A stretch of 64,000 nucleotides of DNA from JAYWDA01 sp043779185 (lineage in GTDB: Bacteria; Bdellovibrionota; Bdellovibrionia; Bdellovibrionales; Bdellovibrionaceae). Location: NCBI GenBank assembly GCA_043779185.1, contig JAYWEQ010000156.1:1-64000 (forward strand), read 5' to 3'. This document shows positions 33,732 to 42,867 of the stretch, piece by piece. The notes below the pieces were generated by a model. That model ran no database searches. It saw nothing but the letters and a program-made list of their open reading frames with translations, and was not told where the DNA came from. The position numbers and the translations under genes were made by a program. Within the stretch, counting starts at the first letter, position 1. Each line of letters begins with the position of its first letter.

Positions 33732-35019
33732 ATTTTAAAAACCAAAAACAAATCATCGCAATTAATGTCGGCGGCAGAGCTGATAAAAAAAGCGACCAAG
33801 GGCTGATGCCATCGTCACCAAAAGATGAATTTAAAATTCCGTACCCGGCTGGGTTCGGCGCATTGGCAATCACTGTTAAACCCCCGCCAACAACACTTCC
33901 CGCAAGCAAAGCATATTTTGAAACATCAGACAGATTGGGAACTTGTGAGCCCAGGTATGTAAGGGCCGCATTGTCAGTGATAGCGGTCAGTGCTGCTGCG
34001 CCTAAATAGAGCGCCCAAGTTTCAAGATGCAGGATCAATGGTTCCAGCCACCATCTTTGTGGCCCGCCCAACACAACCAGACCGCTTAAGAAAAAACCGA
34101 CCAGCAAAGCTTGGCGTAGGCTGATGGCATCTTGGTATTCGCTGGTCACCTGATGAAGGCCTAAAAATACTAAAAATAATCCGCCAAAAACAATGGGTTG
34201 ATGAGCGCTGATAACAATGAACACTAAAAGCAAGATATGAAGGCAATAAATCCAAAGTGGAATTTTTTTGAACGGTGGGTTCTGAGTTAAAATTCCTCCG
34301 GTCGGTCCGTCTATCAACTGTATTTCAGAGCGAAACCGATAACTGACAATTAAAGTCGAAATTATGACGGCAACAATGGCTTTCCAACCAAAGTGAGTCA
34401 GCATAAAAACCAAATTCCATCCCCACTGGTGGGCCACCATCAAAACGGGGGGTGCCGCAAAAGGGGTCAGGGTTCCACCGATCGAAATATTGACGAATAA
34501 TAACCCAAGCATTGCATACTTTAGGCGTTCCGAGACGCCCTTTGTAAAAAAGCGATCAAGTAAAATTAAAGCCGTCACGGTCATCGCGGCCGGTTCAGTG
34601 ATAAAACTTCCCAAAATTGGACCCATGATAAAAACAGAAATAAAGAAAGCGATCGGTTTTTTGAAAGGAAGAAGGCGGGACGTTAAATCAATCAGATGCT
34701 TTGCTGCAGAAAGAATGGGCCGACTGGCAGAAATAGTCATGATCACAAAGACAAAAGCCGGTTCGGTAAAGCTTCGAGTGCTCAGGTAATTCAGGGCTGT
34801 CGAAAAATGAGAGTTTAGACTTAAGAAAATTAAATAGATAAAAGACCAAATCCCAAAAACAACTTCAACTTCGCCCAGGATATGAAAAAATTTTTCACTG
34901 ATCGAACCCTTGGCAAAACGATGGCCAAGATTTTGAAAGAATTTAACCAAAAAAGTATGAATGATGGCTAAAGCAAAAATCACGGTCGCAGCGATATCAG
35001 ATACACCAGGTTCAAGCAT
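33730..35019 (-). CDS. Putative Na+/H+ antiporter (Na_H_antiport_3)
   Basis: A 429-residue polytopic protein with about eleven helices, of the putative Na+/H+ antiporter family (DUF1504): PAFVFVIMTISASRPILSAAKHL, GPILGSFITEPAAMTVTALIL, NISIGGTLTPFAAPPVLMVA, ITDNAALTYLGSQV and GGGLTVIANAPNPAGYGIL carry its hallmark half-helical Asn/Pro breaks. Inner membrane. It probably exports Na+ or Li+. Six bases before its ATG the preceding DCC gene ends, so the two are an operon with the downstream small genes. Confidence 0.88.
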   Translation of the reverse strand: MLEPGVSDIAATVIFALAIIHTFLVKFFQNLGHRFAKGSISEKFFHILGEVEVVFGIWSFIYLIFLSLNSHFSTALNYLSTRSFTEPAFVFVIMTISASRPILSAAKHLIDLTSRLLPFKKPIAFFISVFIMGPILGSFITEPAAMTVTALILLDRFFTKGVSERLKYAMLGLLFVNISIGGTLTPFAAPPVLMVAHQWGWNLVFMLTHFGWKAIVAVIISTLIVSYRFRSEIQLIDGPTGGILTQNPPFKKIPLWIYCLHILLLVFIVISAHQPIVFGGLFLVFLGLHQVTSEYQDAISLRQALLVGFFLSGLVVLGGPQRWWLEPLILHLETWALYLGAAALTAITDNAALTYLGSQVPNLSDVSKYALLAGSVVGGGLTVIANAPNPAGYGILNSSFGDDGISPWSLFLSALPPTLIAMICFWFLK

Positions 35020-35023
35020 GAAT

Positions 35024-35386
35024 TTAACGTCTTCGCTTCGGCAGGTAAGGTCTTACACGAGCGAAAACTTCATAACCGAGCAAGGCTGCTGGGTGAATCA
35101 AGGGCCAGTGGATCGCCTTCGAAGCCCAAGCGTATTTGGGAATGCGGCTCCAGATGTGAGCAAAAGCTTCCACTCCGATCAGAATTTTTCCCTCAGGCGT
35201 TTGAACATGCATATGACGATCCACCGCTTCTGGTGTCAGGCCAAACTCAGTTGCCTTGAATTGCGGATTTGAAATATCAACAATATCAAAAAGAGTGGGC
35301 GCTATTCTTTTATAATGAGAAATTTCCATATCACAAACAATACAGTTTCCGTCAACAAAGACTTTAGTTTTTTGAATTTCTTTGAT
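35024..35386 (-). CDS. DCC-family thiol oxidoreductase, atypical start
   Basis: A DUF393/DCC protein. The CxxC site is in VFVDGNCIVCDMEISHYKRI, typical of DxxCxxC; conserved AFAHIWSRIPKYAW follows. From the TGA at 35411 to the CxxC there is no ATG, GTG or TTG in frame; an ATC at 35386, four bases after AGGGGG, or an ATT at 35377, are the best starts. If the first ATG (35329) were used, the redox motif would be lost. Membrane segments are absent. This is either a rare-start gene or a start-codon-mutated one. Downstream of a DUF1772-like gene and upstream of the antiporter. Confidence 0.7.
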   Translation of the reverse strand: MKEIQKTKVFVDGNCIVCDMEISHYKRIAPTLFDIVDISNPQFKATEFGLTPEAVDRHMHVQTPEGKILIGVEAFAHIWSRIPKYAWASKAIHWPLIHPAALLGYEVFARVRPYLPKRRR

Positions 35387-35400
35387 AAAGCCCCCTGGTG

Positions 35401-35832
35401 TTACGCCATTTCAAGAAGATAAATGACAAAAAAAAGTTTTATTGTATAAACTAAGGTTCGACCCCAGTTAGTACGTATTAAGGATAAAATAACGGCTTGA
35501 TCAAAACCTTTCTGAGCTAGCTTTTCATGTTTGGGCACGCTGATAAAAAAAGTGATCGCCCAGATCGTACAAGTCATAAAAAAAACAAATATATTCTGCC
35601 ATAAATTAATCTTGTTTAAAAAAATAAAAGCAAGACTGACCGCCAATTCCAAAACCATCAAAGGCGCGACAATCCAGGTGATACGTGCGCTGTGCAAATC
35701 ATGCCACTTAGAAAAGTGACCCTCATTCAGACCTAAAAAAAGCGGATACTGCACTCGCTGCACTAACCATAATATGCCTGTCATCATTGCCGTCGCAACC
35801 AATTGCAGCAGCAATAAATTATGAATGATCAT
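35401..35832 (-). CDS. DUF1772-like small membrane protein
   Basis: A 143-residue inner-membrane protein with four helices: LLLLQLVATAMMTGILWLVQ, IVAPLMVLELAVSLAFIF, NIFVFFMTCTIWAITFFISV and LVYTIKLFFVIYLLEM. Conserved polar residues in the loops (QRVQYPLF, WHDLHSARITWIVAP, VPKHEKLAQKGF) resemble DUF1772/anthrone-oxygenase-like proteins. It is first of a four-gene minus-strand run and overlaps the DCC gene region. Function unknown. Confidence 0.65.
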   Translation of the reverse strand: MIIHNLLLLQLVATAMMTGILWLVQRVQYPLFLGLNEGHFSKWHDLHSARITWIVAPLMVLELAVSLAFIFLNKINLWQNIFVFFMTCTIWAITFFISVPKHEKLAQKGFDQAVILSLIRTNWGRTLVYTIKLFFVIYLLEMA

Positions 35833-35910
35833 TTGAAAATTTTAACAAAGGGTTTACGTCAATACAAGCTACAGGTGCTGAAATACAGACACTGCCAGCA
35901 AAGAGGCTTT

Positions 35911-37074
35911 TTAGTTTAAAATTAAGTTTACAAATTTAAGATATCTTAGTTCGTGACAGCTGTGGGGAAATGGATGATCTGGTCCTTGTCCTGATATCTT
36001 TAAAATTTGCCCTCGGCGGTTCGCTTTTGAAACAGACTCATTGATAATTTCAAAAAAATCTTGAAAAGAAATATGACTGGAGCAGGAACTTAAGGAGAGA
36101 TGTCCCTTGGAGCGCACTCGTTTAGCAGCCGCCGCGAAAAGTTCGATATATTTAGCCTGGGCTCGATCTTTTTGATCCTCTGAATGACCCATGGACGGCG
36201 GATCAACGATGACATGATCCCACATTTCCTTATCGCCGTTCAGATAATCAAAAACATCCACACAAAGGCCTTGGTGTTTTTCGGCTGCTAAGCCATTCAG
36301 GCGCCAATTTTCAGTGGCTAATTGAATCGCACCCTCTGCCACATCAAGGCTGGCCACTTTTGTCGCGCCACCAAGACCTGCATAAACAGAAAACCCTCCA
36401 GAGTAACTGAATAAATTTAAGACCGAAGCGCCCTTTGTAACGGATTGGATATATTTTCTGTTGTCCCTTTGATCTAAAAAGAAACCCGTTTTTTGGCCTT
36501 TTTGTAAATCCACTTTGAACTGGACGCCATTTTCAAGAACGATCACCTCGTTGTCGCATTTTTCTCCAGCCAACAACTGAATGCCACCTTGAGTGTTCCG
36601 ACGAAATTTTTCAACGACACTGGCGACAATTTTTTCTTGGACCAACCAATCGGCGATGCCTTTTTTATCCCAAAATTCATTGGGCCCTTGCCCGTCAAAT
36701 TGCAGGACGGCAATGGATCCATAAATATCACAAATCAGTCCTGGAAGAAGATCACCTTCGCCATTAAACAATCTGTAAGATGTCGTGTTTTTCGAGACCA
36801 CAGCACGACGCAGAGCCAAGGCCTCGGCAAATCTTTTTTGAAAAACCTCAAACACAGGCGGCTTTTTTTCGAGGCTGAGTATTCGAAGGCTCAGCGGTGC
36901 ATGGGGGTCATAGAGGGCCCATGCCAAAGGTTCTTTTTTTCTATCAAACACCTGGGCTAGTTGCGCTTTTTCCAGGGCCGGAGGGCTGGAGATAGACTCG
37001 CGGTAGATCCAGGGATGGCCTCGAAGAACCGATCGGCGCAGATCACGATGAAGATAAATGCTCAGTTTTGGCAT
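35911..37074 (-). CDS. RlmI-like 23S rRNA methyltransferase
   Basis: A 387-residue PUA plus class I methyltransferase protein. The PUA region is SVLRGHPWIYRESI; motif I is LNLFSYSGGFSVYAGLGG and motif IV DPPSMGHSED. The Cys pair region LSLSSCSSHISF matches the m5C enzyme RlmI, which methylates 23S rRNA C1962. The start at 37074 (MPKLSIYLHRDL) is chosen because the upstream extension is not PUA-like. The other methyltransferase in this window, in the fusion at 21458, lacks this Cys. Confidence 0.88.
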   Translation of the reverse strand: MPKLSIYLHRDLRRSVLRGHPWIYRESISSPPALEKAQLAQVFDRKKEPLAWALYDPHAPLSLRILSLEKKPPVFEVFQKRFAEALALRRAVVSKNTTSYRLFNGEGDLLPGLICDIYGSIAVLQFDGQGPNEFWDKKGIADWLVQEKIVASVVEKFRRNTQGGIQLLAGEKCDNEVIVLENGVQFKVDLQKGQKTGFFLDQRDNRKYIQSVTKGASVLNLFSYSGGFSVYAGLGGATKVASLDVAEGAIQLATENWRLNGLAAEKHQGLCVDVFDYLNGDKEMWDHVIVDPPSMGHSEDQKDRAQAKYIELFAAAAKRVRSKGHLSLSSCSSHISFQDFFEIINESVSKANRRGQILKISGQGPDHPFPHSCHELRYLKFVNLILN

Positions 37075-37204
37075 AGCAGGTTCTAATATGAAACAGGTCT
37101 GAATTACCAGTCCTAATTTGGGACAAATCGATAGATTTTCTAGGGTCAGCAAGTTCAGTGCTATATCATAAAAGCAGGGAAACTTTGAAACCAAGGGGTT
37201 GTGA

Positions 37205-38749
37205 ATGAGGCTCAAAAGGTCGTTAAAAACAAAATCGATGTCGCTTTTAGGTTTAGCATCCGTCTTATTTATTATGCTGTTTCAGAACTGCAGCATGGTG
37301 GCGCCAACTCAAGAATTGGCGAGTTCCTCGAGCCTAAGCTCCCTTGCCAGTCTGTCTGCAAACCCAGTTTTTTCCGAACTACAACAAAAAATCATCACTC
37401 CAAAGTGTTTGGCTTGTCATTCCTCAGGCCTGCATAACTTTTCAAGTTACAGTAACATTATGGCCAGCGGAACCGTGGTCGCTGGTAACATCTCAGGAAG
37501 TACTTTTTATTTGCAAGTTCTTGCGGGCACAATGCCACTGGGACGGCAGCCCTTAGCCGCAAGTGAGACAGCTGCAATTAAAAGTTGGATCGAAACGGGC
37601 GCTTTAAATTTAGCCCCCGGCGTAAGTCCTCCCACGAATACGCCTCCACTTTCAATCTCAGCTGTAGCGGCTATAGGAACTTCTCCAACTAGCATAACTT
37701 TAACTTGGACCTTGCCTTCAGGAACCCTAACAAGCGTTATTGTTGAACGAGCCGCCACTGTCGCTGGTCCCTTTTCTATCATAAGTACTTTGGGTGGAAG
37801 TGTTTCAACATATATAGACACTGGCCTGACAGCTAATTTGAATTATTCTTACCGAGTGAAGGCGATGAATACTTTTGGGGTCTCTCCGTATTCAGCCGTG
37901 GTCAGTGCGATGACTCTGCCATTTCCACCAGCAAATCCGACTGGACTTTCGGCTGTCCCGATTTCTTCATCGCAAATCAATTTAAACTGGGTGGACAATT
38001 CAGTGGATGAATCAGGCTTTATTATCGAGCGAGCCCCTGCCGTTGGTGGACCGTTCACAGTCTTATTAACGACGGCGGCGAATGTCACAACTTATTCCGA
38101 TACCGGCTTAGCGGCTTCGACAACTTTTTATTACCGAGTGGCGGCAACAAATGCAGGTGGAAAATCCGCCTATACGAGCACGGCTTCAGCCTTAACAGCG
38201 ACAGCCGCAGCTGGAATTCCAGCCTCGCCAGCATCGGTCTCGGCCTTGGCAACATCCGCCACGCAGGTCACGCTGACATGGACAGATTCATCAACATCAG
38301 AAACAGGATTTAAAGTCGAGCGAGCTTTAGCTGCGACCGGACCATTTACAGTGATTGGATCAGTGGGAGCCAATGTAACGACGTTTCCAGACAGTGGCTT
38401 GTCAGCTGTGACGACTTATTATTATCGAGTGTCTTCCTTTAATGCGTCAGGCAGTTCGTCACCAACAGCCTCCATGTCTGTCACAACTTTTGGAACCTAT
38501 GCTTGGATCAATGCCAATGTTTCGATTCCAAAATGTGTCATGTGTCACTCGGGTGGAAGCCCTGCCGCTGGTTATGATCTTAGCACGTACACGGGGACAC
38601 TTTTGTTTGTCACAAAATTTAATTCAGGTGTCAGCCGTTTTTATCTGGCTTCATTCGAAGGATCGATGCCCTTGGGAAGCGCAAAGTTGACCTCAGTACA
38701 GCTGAGTGCCATCAAAACTTGGATTGATAGCGGTGCTCTTAATAATTAG
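37205..38749 (+). CDS. Dihaem cytochrome c lipoprotein with FnIII repeats
   Basis: A 514-residue exported lipoprotein. The signal ends in LFQNC (Cys29), a lipobox unusual in enterics but common in Bdellovibrio-type lipoproteins. One haem site is at each end: Cys68-Leu-Ala-Cys71-His72 and Cys444-Val-Met-Cys447-His448, each followed by a candidate Met ligand in MPLG (Met110, Met488). Between lie three fibronectin type III repeats of ~95 residues (ITLTWTLPSG, LNWVDNSVDESGF, LTWTDSSTSETGF). Predicted surface electron carrier or structural redox protein. Convergent with an RluA gene (shared TTAG). Confidence 0.88.
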   Translation: MRLKRSLKTKSMSLLGLASVLFIMLFQNCSMVAPTQELASSSSLSSLASLSANPVFSELQQKIITPKCLACHSSGLHNFSSYSNIMASGTVVAGNISGSTFYLQVLAGTMPLGRQPLAASETAAIKSWIETGALNLAPGVSPPTNTPPLSISAVAAIGTSPTSITLTWTLPSGTLTSVIVERAATVAGPFSIISTLGGSVSTYIDTGLTANLNYSYRVKAMNTFGVSPYSAVVSAMTLPFPPANPTGLSAVPISSSQINLNWVDNSVDESGFIIERAPAVGGPFTVLLTTAANVTTYSDTGLAASTTFYYRVAATNAGGKSAYTSTASALTATAAAGIPASPASVSALATSATQVTLTWTDSSTSETGFKVERALAATGPFTVIGSVGANVTTFPDSGLSAVTTYYYRVSSFNASGSSSPTASMSVTTFGTYAWINANVSIPKCVMCHSGGSPAAGYDLSTYTGTLLFVTKFNSGVSRFYLASFEGSMPLGSAKLTSVQLSAIKTWIDSGALNN

Positions 38750-39396
38750 GCTAAAAGTTTTTTAAATGGCTCGGGGACCATGCATTCAAAACTGTGGCCC
38801 AAAATCTGGATTTGATAACAGTGAAGAAACATACGGTCGGTCTTATAAAGATCGGCCATTTTTTTATTATACCTTGGATCACCATATCGGGGGTCACCTA
38901 CTAGTGAGTGATTGACCAAGGCTGAGTGCTTGCGAATTTGATGCTGTCGTCCGGTGATGAGTTTAAAGTGGCAATAAGAAAAGAACTTATTGGCTTTAAG
39001 AACTTCGAACTGTGTTTCACAAGCGATTCGATCTCGTGACATTCCGGCAGGATTTTTTCGACCCTCGGCTTTATCTGTTAAGGATTGATTCCAAAGGCCC
39101 TTAGGTTCTTTCAATTCGCCCCGCAAAACGCCAGCGTAAATCTTTTGAACCGTTCTTTTTTCAAATTCTTCAGCTAACTTCCTTGCGGACACCTCATGAA
39201 GAGCCAAAAGTTGGATGCCACTGGTTTCTTTATCCAATCTGTGAACAGGATAAAGTTTAGTTGCGGCCAATTGTTTTTGTAACAGTAACAGCAGATTTTG
39301 TGGATCTTCGTTGTTATGCACAGAGATTCCAGCAGGTTTTGAAACCGCCAAGAAGTCTTTGTCCTGGTACAGAACTGAAATTTGAAGATGCTCCAT
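38746..39396 (-). CDS. RluA-like pseudouridine synthase
   Basis: A 216-residue single-domain pseudouridine synthase without S4. The catalytic motif is YPVHRLDKETSGIQLLAL, and ITGRQHQIRKHSALVNHSLVGD is the second RluA motif. It probably modifies rRNA or tRNA. Shorter than E. coli RluA/RluC, but complete: the N-terminus DFLAVSKPAGISVHNN aligns with the start of the catalytic domain. Its stop is interlocked (TTAG) with the convergent cytochrome gene. A second RluA-like domain is in the fusion at 21458. Confidence 0.9.
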   Translation of the reverse strand: MEHLQISVLYQDKDFLAVSKPAGISVHNNEDPQNLLLLLQKQLAATKLYPVHRLDKETSGIQLLALHEVSARKLAEEFEKRTVQKIYAGVLRGELKEPKGLWNQSLTDKAEGRKNPAGMSRDRIACETQFEVLKANKFFSYCHFKLITGRQHQIRKHSALVNHSLVGDPRYGDPRYNKKMADLYKTDRMFLHCYQIQILGHSFECMVPEPFKKLLA

Positions 39397-39540
39397 AGGG
39401 TCCTTTCCAGGGGGTCTTGGATCAAAGTCATAGCAAATGGCTTGATGGAAAGCACGTCCTTCATGACTGGTGGCTTCCAGATTGACCCAAGACTAAATTA
39501 AAGATGATAATACTTCTTAATTCAACCCATGAGGTGATGC

Positions 39541-39786
39541 ATGTCTGAAGATATGAAAGCTGAAATCGAACGTCTGAAAGCAGAAAACGAAGCCCTTAAA
39601 AATAAAAAAAATTCCAGGGGCACGCTGTCCATGAAAGTCAGTGAAAAAGGAGCGCTTTCTGTTTATGGAATGGGCCGTTTTCCTGTGACTTTATATAAGG
39701 AACAATGGCTGAAGCTTCTGAGCATCACTGAAGAGATCAAAAAATTTATTGCTGACAATGATGCGCAATTAAAAACCAAAGAATAA
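39541..39786 (+). CDS. Small helical conserved-looking protein
   Basis: An 81-residue protein: an N-terminal coiled coil MKAEIERLKAENEALKNKK, then KVSEKGALSVYGMGRFPVTLY and KEQWLKLLSITEEIKKFI. The middle GxLSVYGMGRFPVTLYxEQW pattern is familiar from small proteins of cyanobacteria and other bacteria, function unknown to me. Good TGAGGTGATGC leader. It is not secreted. It precedes the DTW gene by 63 bases, same direction. Confidence 0.65.
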   Translation: MSEDMKAEIERLKAENEALKNKKNSRGTLSMKVSEKGALSVYGMGRFPVTLYKEQWLKLLSITEEIKKFIADNDAQLKTKE

Positions 39787-39849
39787 AAAATCGACCCAGC
39801 TGAAAGTCCGTAATTGAGCTTTTTTGTGAAACCCACGGAGAGTTGAACG

Positions 39850-40578
39850 GTGAATCTAGAAAGCTATCTTCAAAAACGGCAAAAATTATCTGATGAATTG
39901 CCTCAATATCGAAATCTTTGCCTGACTTGTCGCCAGCCGCAGTTCAGTTGTTTTTGTTCATTTGTACAAAAATTTGATCCAAAAATTAAATTTATGATTT
40001 TAATTCACCCGATTGAATTTAAGCGCCGAATTGCAACGGGTCGAATGTCGCATTTATGTTTGCAAGATTCAGAATTAATCATTGGGCAAAATTATTCTGA
40101 GAACGAATCCGTCAATCTGGTTTTAAAAGACCCTCACAATCATTGCATGATTTTATATCCTGGCAGAGCTTCGACAAATTTAACTTCGATGAGTCTTGTC
40201 GAGCGGCAAGAGCTTTTTCCAAAGAATAAAAAACTGGTGATTTTTGTGATTGATGGAACCTGGGCGACAGCCGGTAAAATGGTCTACCAAAGTAAAAATT
40301 TATTTTTACTTCCAAGATTTTGCTTCACGCCGCTGGCGCCGTCTAATTTTAGGGTTCGAAAACAGCCGGCCCCGGGATGTTATTCAACGGTTGAAGCAAT
40401 TCATCACACCTTAGAACTTCTGGGTCCCAGTCAGGGTCTTGATCTTTCATTGAAACATCAAGATCAGCTGCTGTTCGTTTTTGATAAAATGGTTGAAAAA
40501 CAGTTGGAGTTTATTGATCTTTCAAGGGCTTTGCCCCGATCAACGACCTATCGAAGACTGAGTCAAAGGCCCGCTTAA
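39850..40578 (+). CDS. DTW-domain tRNA aminocarboxypropyltransferase
   Basis: A 242-residue DTW-domain enzyme, the TapT family that adds the aminocarboxypropyl group of SAM to tRNA uridine (acp3U). An N-terminal zinc site is RNLCLTCRQPQFSCFCS, and the DTW motif is IFVIDGTWATAGKM, then the conserved P-x-P-S/F segment FTPLAPSNFRVRKQP. GTG start behind GGAG. Its stop overlaps the next ATG (TAATG), so the flavoprotein gene is coupled. Cytoplasmic. Confidence 0.9.
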   Translation: MNLESYLQKRQKLSDELPQYRNLCLTCRQPQFSCFCSFVQKFDPKIKFMILIHPIEFKRRIATGRMSHLCLQDSELIIGQNYSENESVNLVLKDPHNHCMILYPGRASTNLTSMSLVERQELFPKNKKLVIFVIDGTWATAGKMVYQSKNLFLLPRFCFTPLAPSNFRVRKQPAPGCYSTVEAIHHTLELLGPSQGLDLSLKHQDQLLFVFDKMVEKQLEFIDLSRALPRSTTYRRLSQRPA

Positions 40579-41171
40579 TGATTCAAAAAAATCTTTTAAA
40601 AAAGAAAATTTTGATTTTAAATGGCAGTCCCCAGGGGCCACGAAGTAACAGTCAAAAGCTAATTAAAAAATTAATCAAAGAATTAGACTCAAGTCTTCAC
40701 GCCGAATGTGTTCACCTGAGCCAAAAAAAATATTCTCAGAAGCTAAGGTCTCAAATTGCAGCGGCTGACGGGTTGATTTTTGTGTCTGGAACTTATTGGG
40801 ATTCGTGGGGCAGTCCTTTGCAAGAATTTCTAGAAAAGGCTACGGTTCTTGAAGGCACGAAAGCTGTGGTTGGAAAACCCTGCGCCGTCTTTATTTTGAT
40901 GCATTCGGTGGGGGGAAAAGGAGTGCTTTCAAGACTGCAGGGGGTGCTTTCAACCTTGGGTTTTCTGATTCCACCTATGAGTGGGATGGTTTATTCTTCG
41001 CTGAGTCATCGAATCGCAAAAGGCCCACAAAAAAATATTGATGAAGATATTTGGCATTTAAATGACACTAAACTCATTCTGGGCAACTTCAGACTTGCCC
41101 TTGAGATTCAAAAGGAATGGGTTTGTTGGCCCGTGGATCGAAAAAATTTTGAACGACTATGGTTAAAATAA
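40578..41171 (+). CDS. NAD(P)H-dependent flavodoxin-like reductase
   Basis: A 197-residue flavodoxin-fold protein of the NADPH-dependent FMN reductase type. KILILNGSPQGPRSNSQKLI is the FMN phosphate loop; ADGLIFVSGTYWDSWGSPL is the second FMN segment. It is coupled to the DTW gene. It could reduce FMN, quinones or nitro compounds. Cytoplasmic. A SlyD gene follows after 85 bases. Confidence 0.82.
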   Translation: MIQKNLLKKKILILNGSPQGPRSNSQKLIKKLIKELDSSLHAECVHLSQKKYSQKLRSQIAAADGLIFVSGTYWDSWGSPLQEFLEKATVLEGTKAVVGKPCAVFILMHSVGGKGVLSRLQGVLSTLGFLIPPMSGMVYSSLSHRIAKGPQKNIDEDIWHLNDTKLILGNFRLALEIQKEWVCWPVDRKNFERLWLK

Positions 41172-41256
41172 AGACATTCTCAATTTCCTTGGCTCATGAC
41201 CCAGTTTGCGCTATTTTTGATGCTCAAAATAAGCCTAAACCAAGAGGGAGTCCCCT

Positions 41257-41745
41257 GTGAATATTTCAAAGAATTGCATCGTCACGCTCAATTACACATT
41301 AACTGATGATGAAAATGAAACCTTAGACACCTCGGTGGGGAGCGAGCCCTTAGTTTATCTTCACGGGGCGCAAAATATCATTCCTGGTTTGGAAGAAGTC
41401 CTTGAGGGTAAAAAAATGGGCGATAAATTTAAAGTTTCGATTCCGGCTGAAAAAGCTTACGGCGAACACATGGAAGAAATGATTCAAAATATTCCCAAAA
41501 ATCAGTTTCCCCCAGGGCAAGATATGCAGCCCGGCATGAAGTTTCAAGCAAACTCGCCGCAAGGACCGATTGTTTTAACGGTGGTAGAAGTTTGTGACAC
41601 AGATGTTATGGTGGATGGGAATCATCCTTTAGCAGGAGAAAACTTAAATTTTGATGTTGAAGTGGCTGAAGTGCGAGCCGCCACAGAAGAAGAGTTAAAC
41701 CATGGTCATGCACACGGTCCTGGTGGACATCATGATCACGAATAG
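41257..41745 (+). CDS. slyD: SlyD-type prolyl isomerase
   Basis: A 162-residue FKBP/SlyD isomerase: the FKBP core PLVYLHGAQNIIPGLEEVLEG and FKVSIPAEKAYGEHMEEM, the IF domain around GMKFQANSPQGP, and VDGNHPLAGENLNFDVEV. The last 16 residues (NHGHAHGPGGHHDHE) are His-rich, as in true SlyD, for nickel or other metal binding. GTG start behind AGGGAG. This is the second SlyD-type gene in the window. Cytoplasmic chaperone/metallochaperone. Confidence 0.93.
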   Translation: MNISKNCIVTLNYTLTDDENETLDTSVGSEPLVYLHGAQNIIPGLEEVLEGKKMGDKFKVSIPAEKAYGEHMEEMIQNIPKNQFPPGQDMQPGMKFQANSPQGPIVLTVVEVCDTDVMVDGNHPLAGENLNFDVEVAEVRAATEEELNHGHAHGPGGHHDHE

Positions 41746-41758
41746 TTGGAGAAATAAT

Positions 41759-42190
41759 ATGAAAGCCCTTGGATTTATTTTTAGTCTGCTTTTCGCGCTT
41801 CAATCTTTAGCAGCTGGTTCTGTTTATGGAAAATGGAAAACGATTGATGAAGAAGGGAAAGCTAAATCGATTGTTGAAATCACATTAGAAGGGGATTCAG
41901 CGACCGGGCAGGTCATTGAAATTTTTGATCCTGAAAAAGTCCATTCTGTTTGCGAAAAGTGCAAAGGTGAAATGGCCAATAAGCCCATTCTAGGAATGAA
42001 AATATTGTCAGGCTTAAAAGAAACCACAAAGGGCGAAGAGTGGAGCGGTGGCCAAATCCTAGATCCAAATAATGGAAAAACATATCGATGTTTGATGCGC
42101 CCCAAAGACGACGGCAAGAAATTAGAAGTTCGGGGCTACATCGGCTTTAGCCTTTTTGGACGGACTCAGGTTTGGGATAAGCAAGATTAA
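41759..42190 (+). CDS. DUF2147 periplasmic protein
   Basis: A 143-residue exported protein of the DUF2147 family. Signal MKALGFIFSLLFALQSLAAG, then VYGKWKTIDEEGKAKSIVEI, EKVHSVCEKCKGEMANKPIL and DPNNGKTYRCLMRPKDDGKK, with a CxxC unusual but seen in this family. The ATG at 41759 has TTGGAGAAATAAT upstream; a longer reading overlaps slyD. The family is beta-sandwich-like, found in the periplasm, function unknown. It converges on the DUF4142 gene six bases away. Confidence 0.85.
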   Translation: MKALGFIFSLLFALQSLAAGSVYGKWKTIDEEGKAKSIVEITLEGDSATGQVIEIFDPEKVHSVCEKCKGEMANKPILGMKILSGLKETTKGEEWSGGQILDPNNGKTYRCLMRPKDDGKKLEVRGYIGFSLFGRTQVWDKQD

Positions 42191-42196
42191 ATTTTT

Positions 42197-42739
42197 TTAT
42201 CTCATCGTCGCTTGCAAATGTTTTGCATGTTCCAAATGAGCCGCAATGCTAGGGCGGACCTGATTCAATAAGTTTTTAAGATCAGCATTTTTTGCCGAAG
42301 GAATCAGGGTTTTATCAATCGAATCCAAGACAACCTGGTGGTAGGTCACTTCATTGTCGACATAAGCCTTATCAAAGTCTTTTCCTTTAAGGCCTTTCAT
42401 TTTTAGCAGAGCCTCATCGCCTGACTTTTTAAGTCCTTGGCTGGTTTCGTTTTCTTCGGGCTTCAATTTTAATTTTGATGTTAAATCAGTGGCGCTTTTA
42501 TTCACCGCTGAATGATCGATGATCATTTGCTCTGCGAATTTTTTAACCTCAGGGTCTTTTGTTTGTATTTTTGCAAATTTTCCCGCCGTGATATCGACAT
42601 TGTTAGCGGTAACCACAATCGCGGCAATCTGTGGGTCGGTAGGTCCTTGGGCTGCGGCTGGAGCTTGTGGTGTTTCAGCGGCCAACGCCGCTAAGGGAAA
42701 AGCTGCGGCTGTGAAAAGTCTTTTTAAATTTTGTTTCAT
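42197..42739 (-). CDS. DUF4142 ferritin-like exported protein
   Basis: A 180-residue exported protein with a signal (LKRLFTAAAFPLAALAAE) and a DUF4142 helical bundle: VVTANNVDITAGKFAKIQTKD, KKFAEQMIIDHSAVNKSATDL and FDKAYVDNEVTYHQVVLDSIDKT. The DH and E-x-x-x-H residues recall ferritin-like di-metal bundles. Family members are often linked to stress or envelope stability. Start ATG has AAGGAGAT upstream. Periplasmic. Confidence 0.88.
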   Translation of the reverse strand: MKQNLKRLFTAAAFPLAALAAETPQAPAAAQGPTDPQIAAIVVTANNVDITAGKFAKIQTKDPEVKKFAEQMIIDHSAVNKSATDLTSKLKLKPEENETSQGLKKSGDEALLKMKGLKGKDFDKAYVDNEVTYHQVVLDSIDKTLIPSAKNADLKNLLNQVRPSIAAHLEHAKHLQATMR

Positions 42740-42867
42740 ATGATGATCTCCTTAAAAGTAGGCCTGATTTTAGACACAGCTTGCTGATGAATCATGACAA
42801 TGGGATGAAGAACCATGAAGTCATCGTATTCATTGCCAATTCATGCCATTTCTGGCACCTGATAAGG

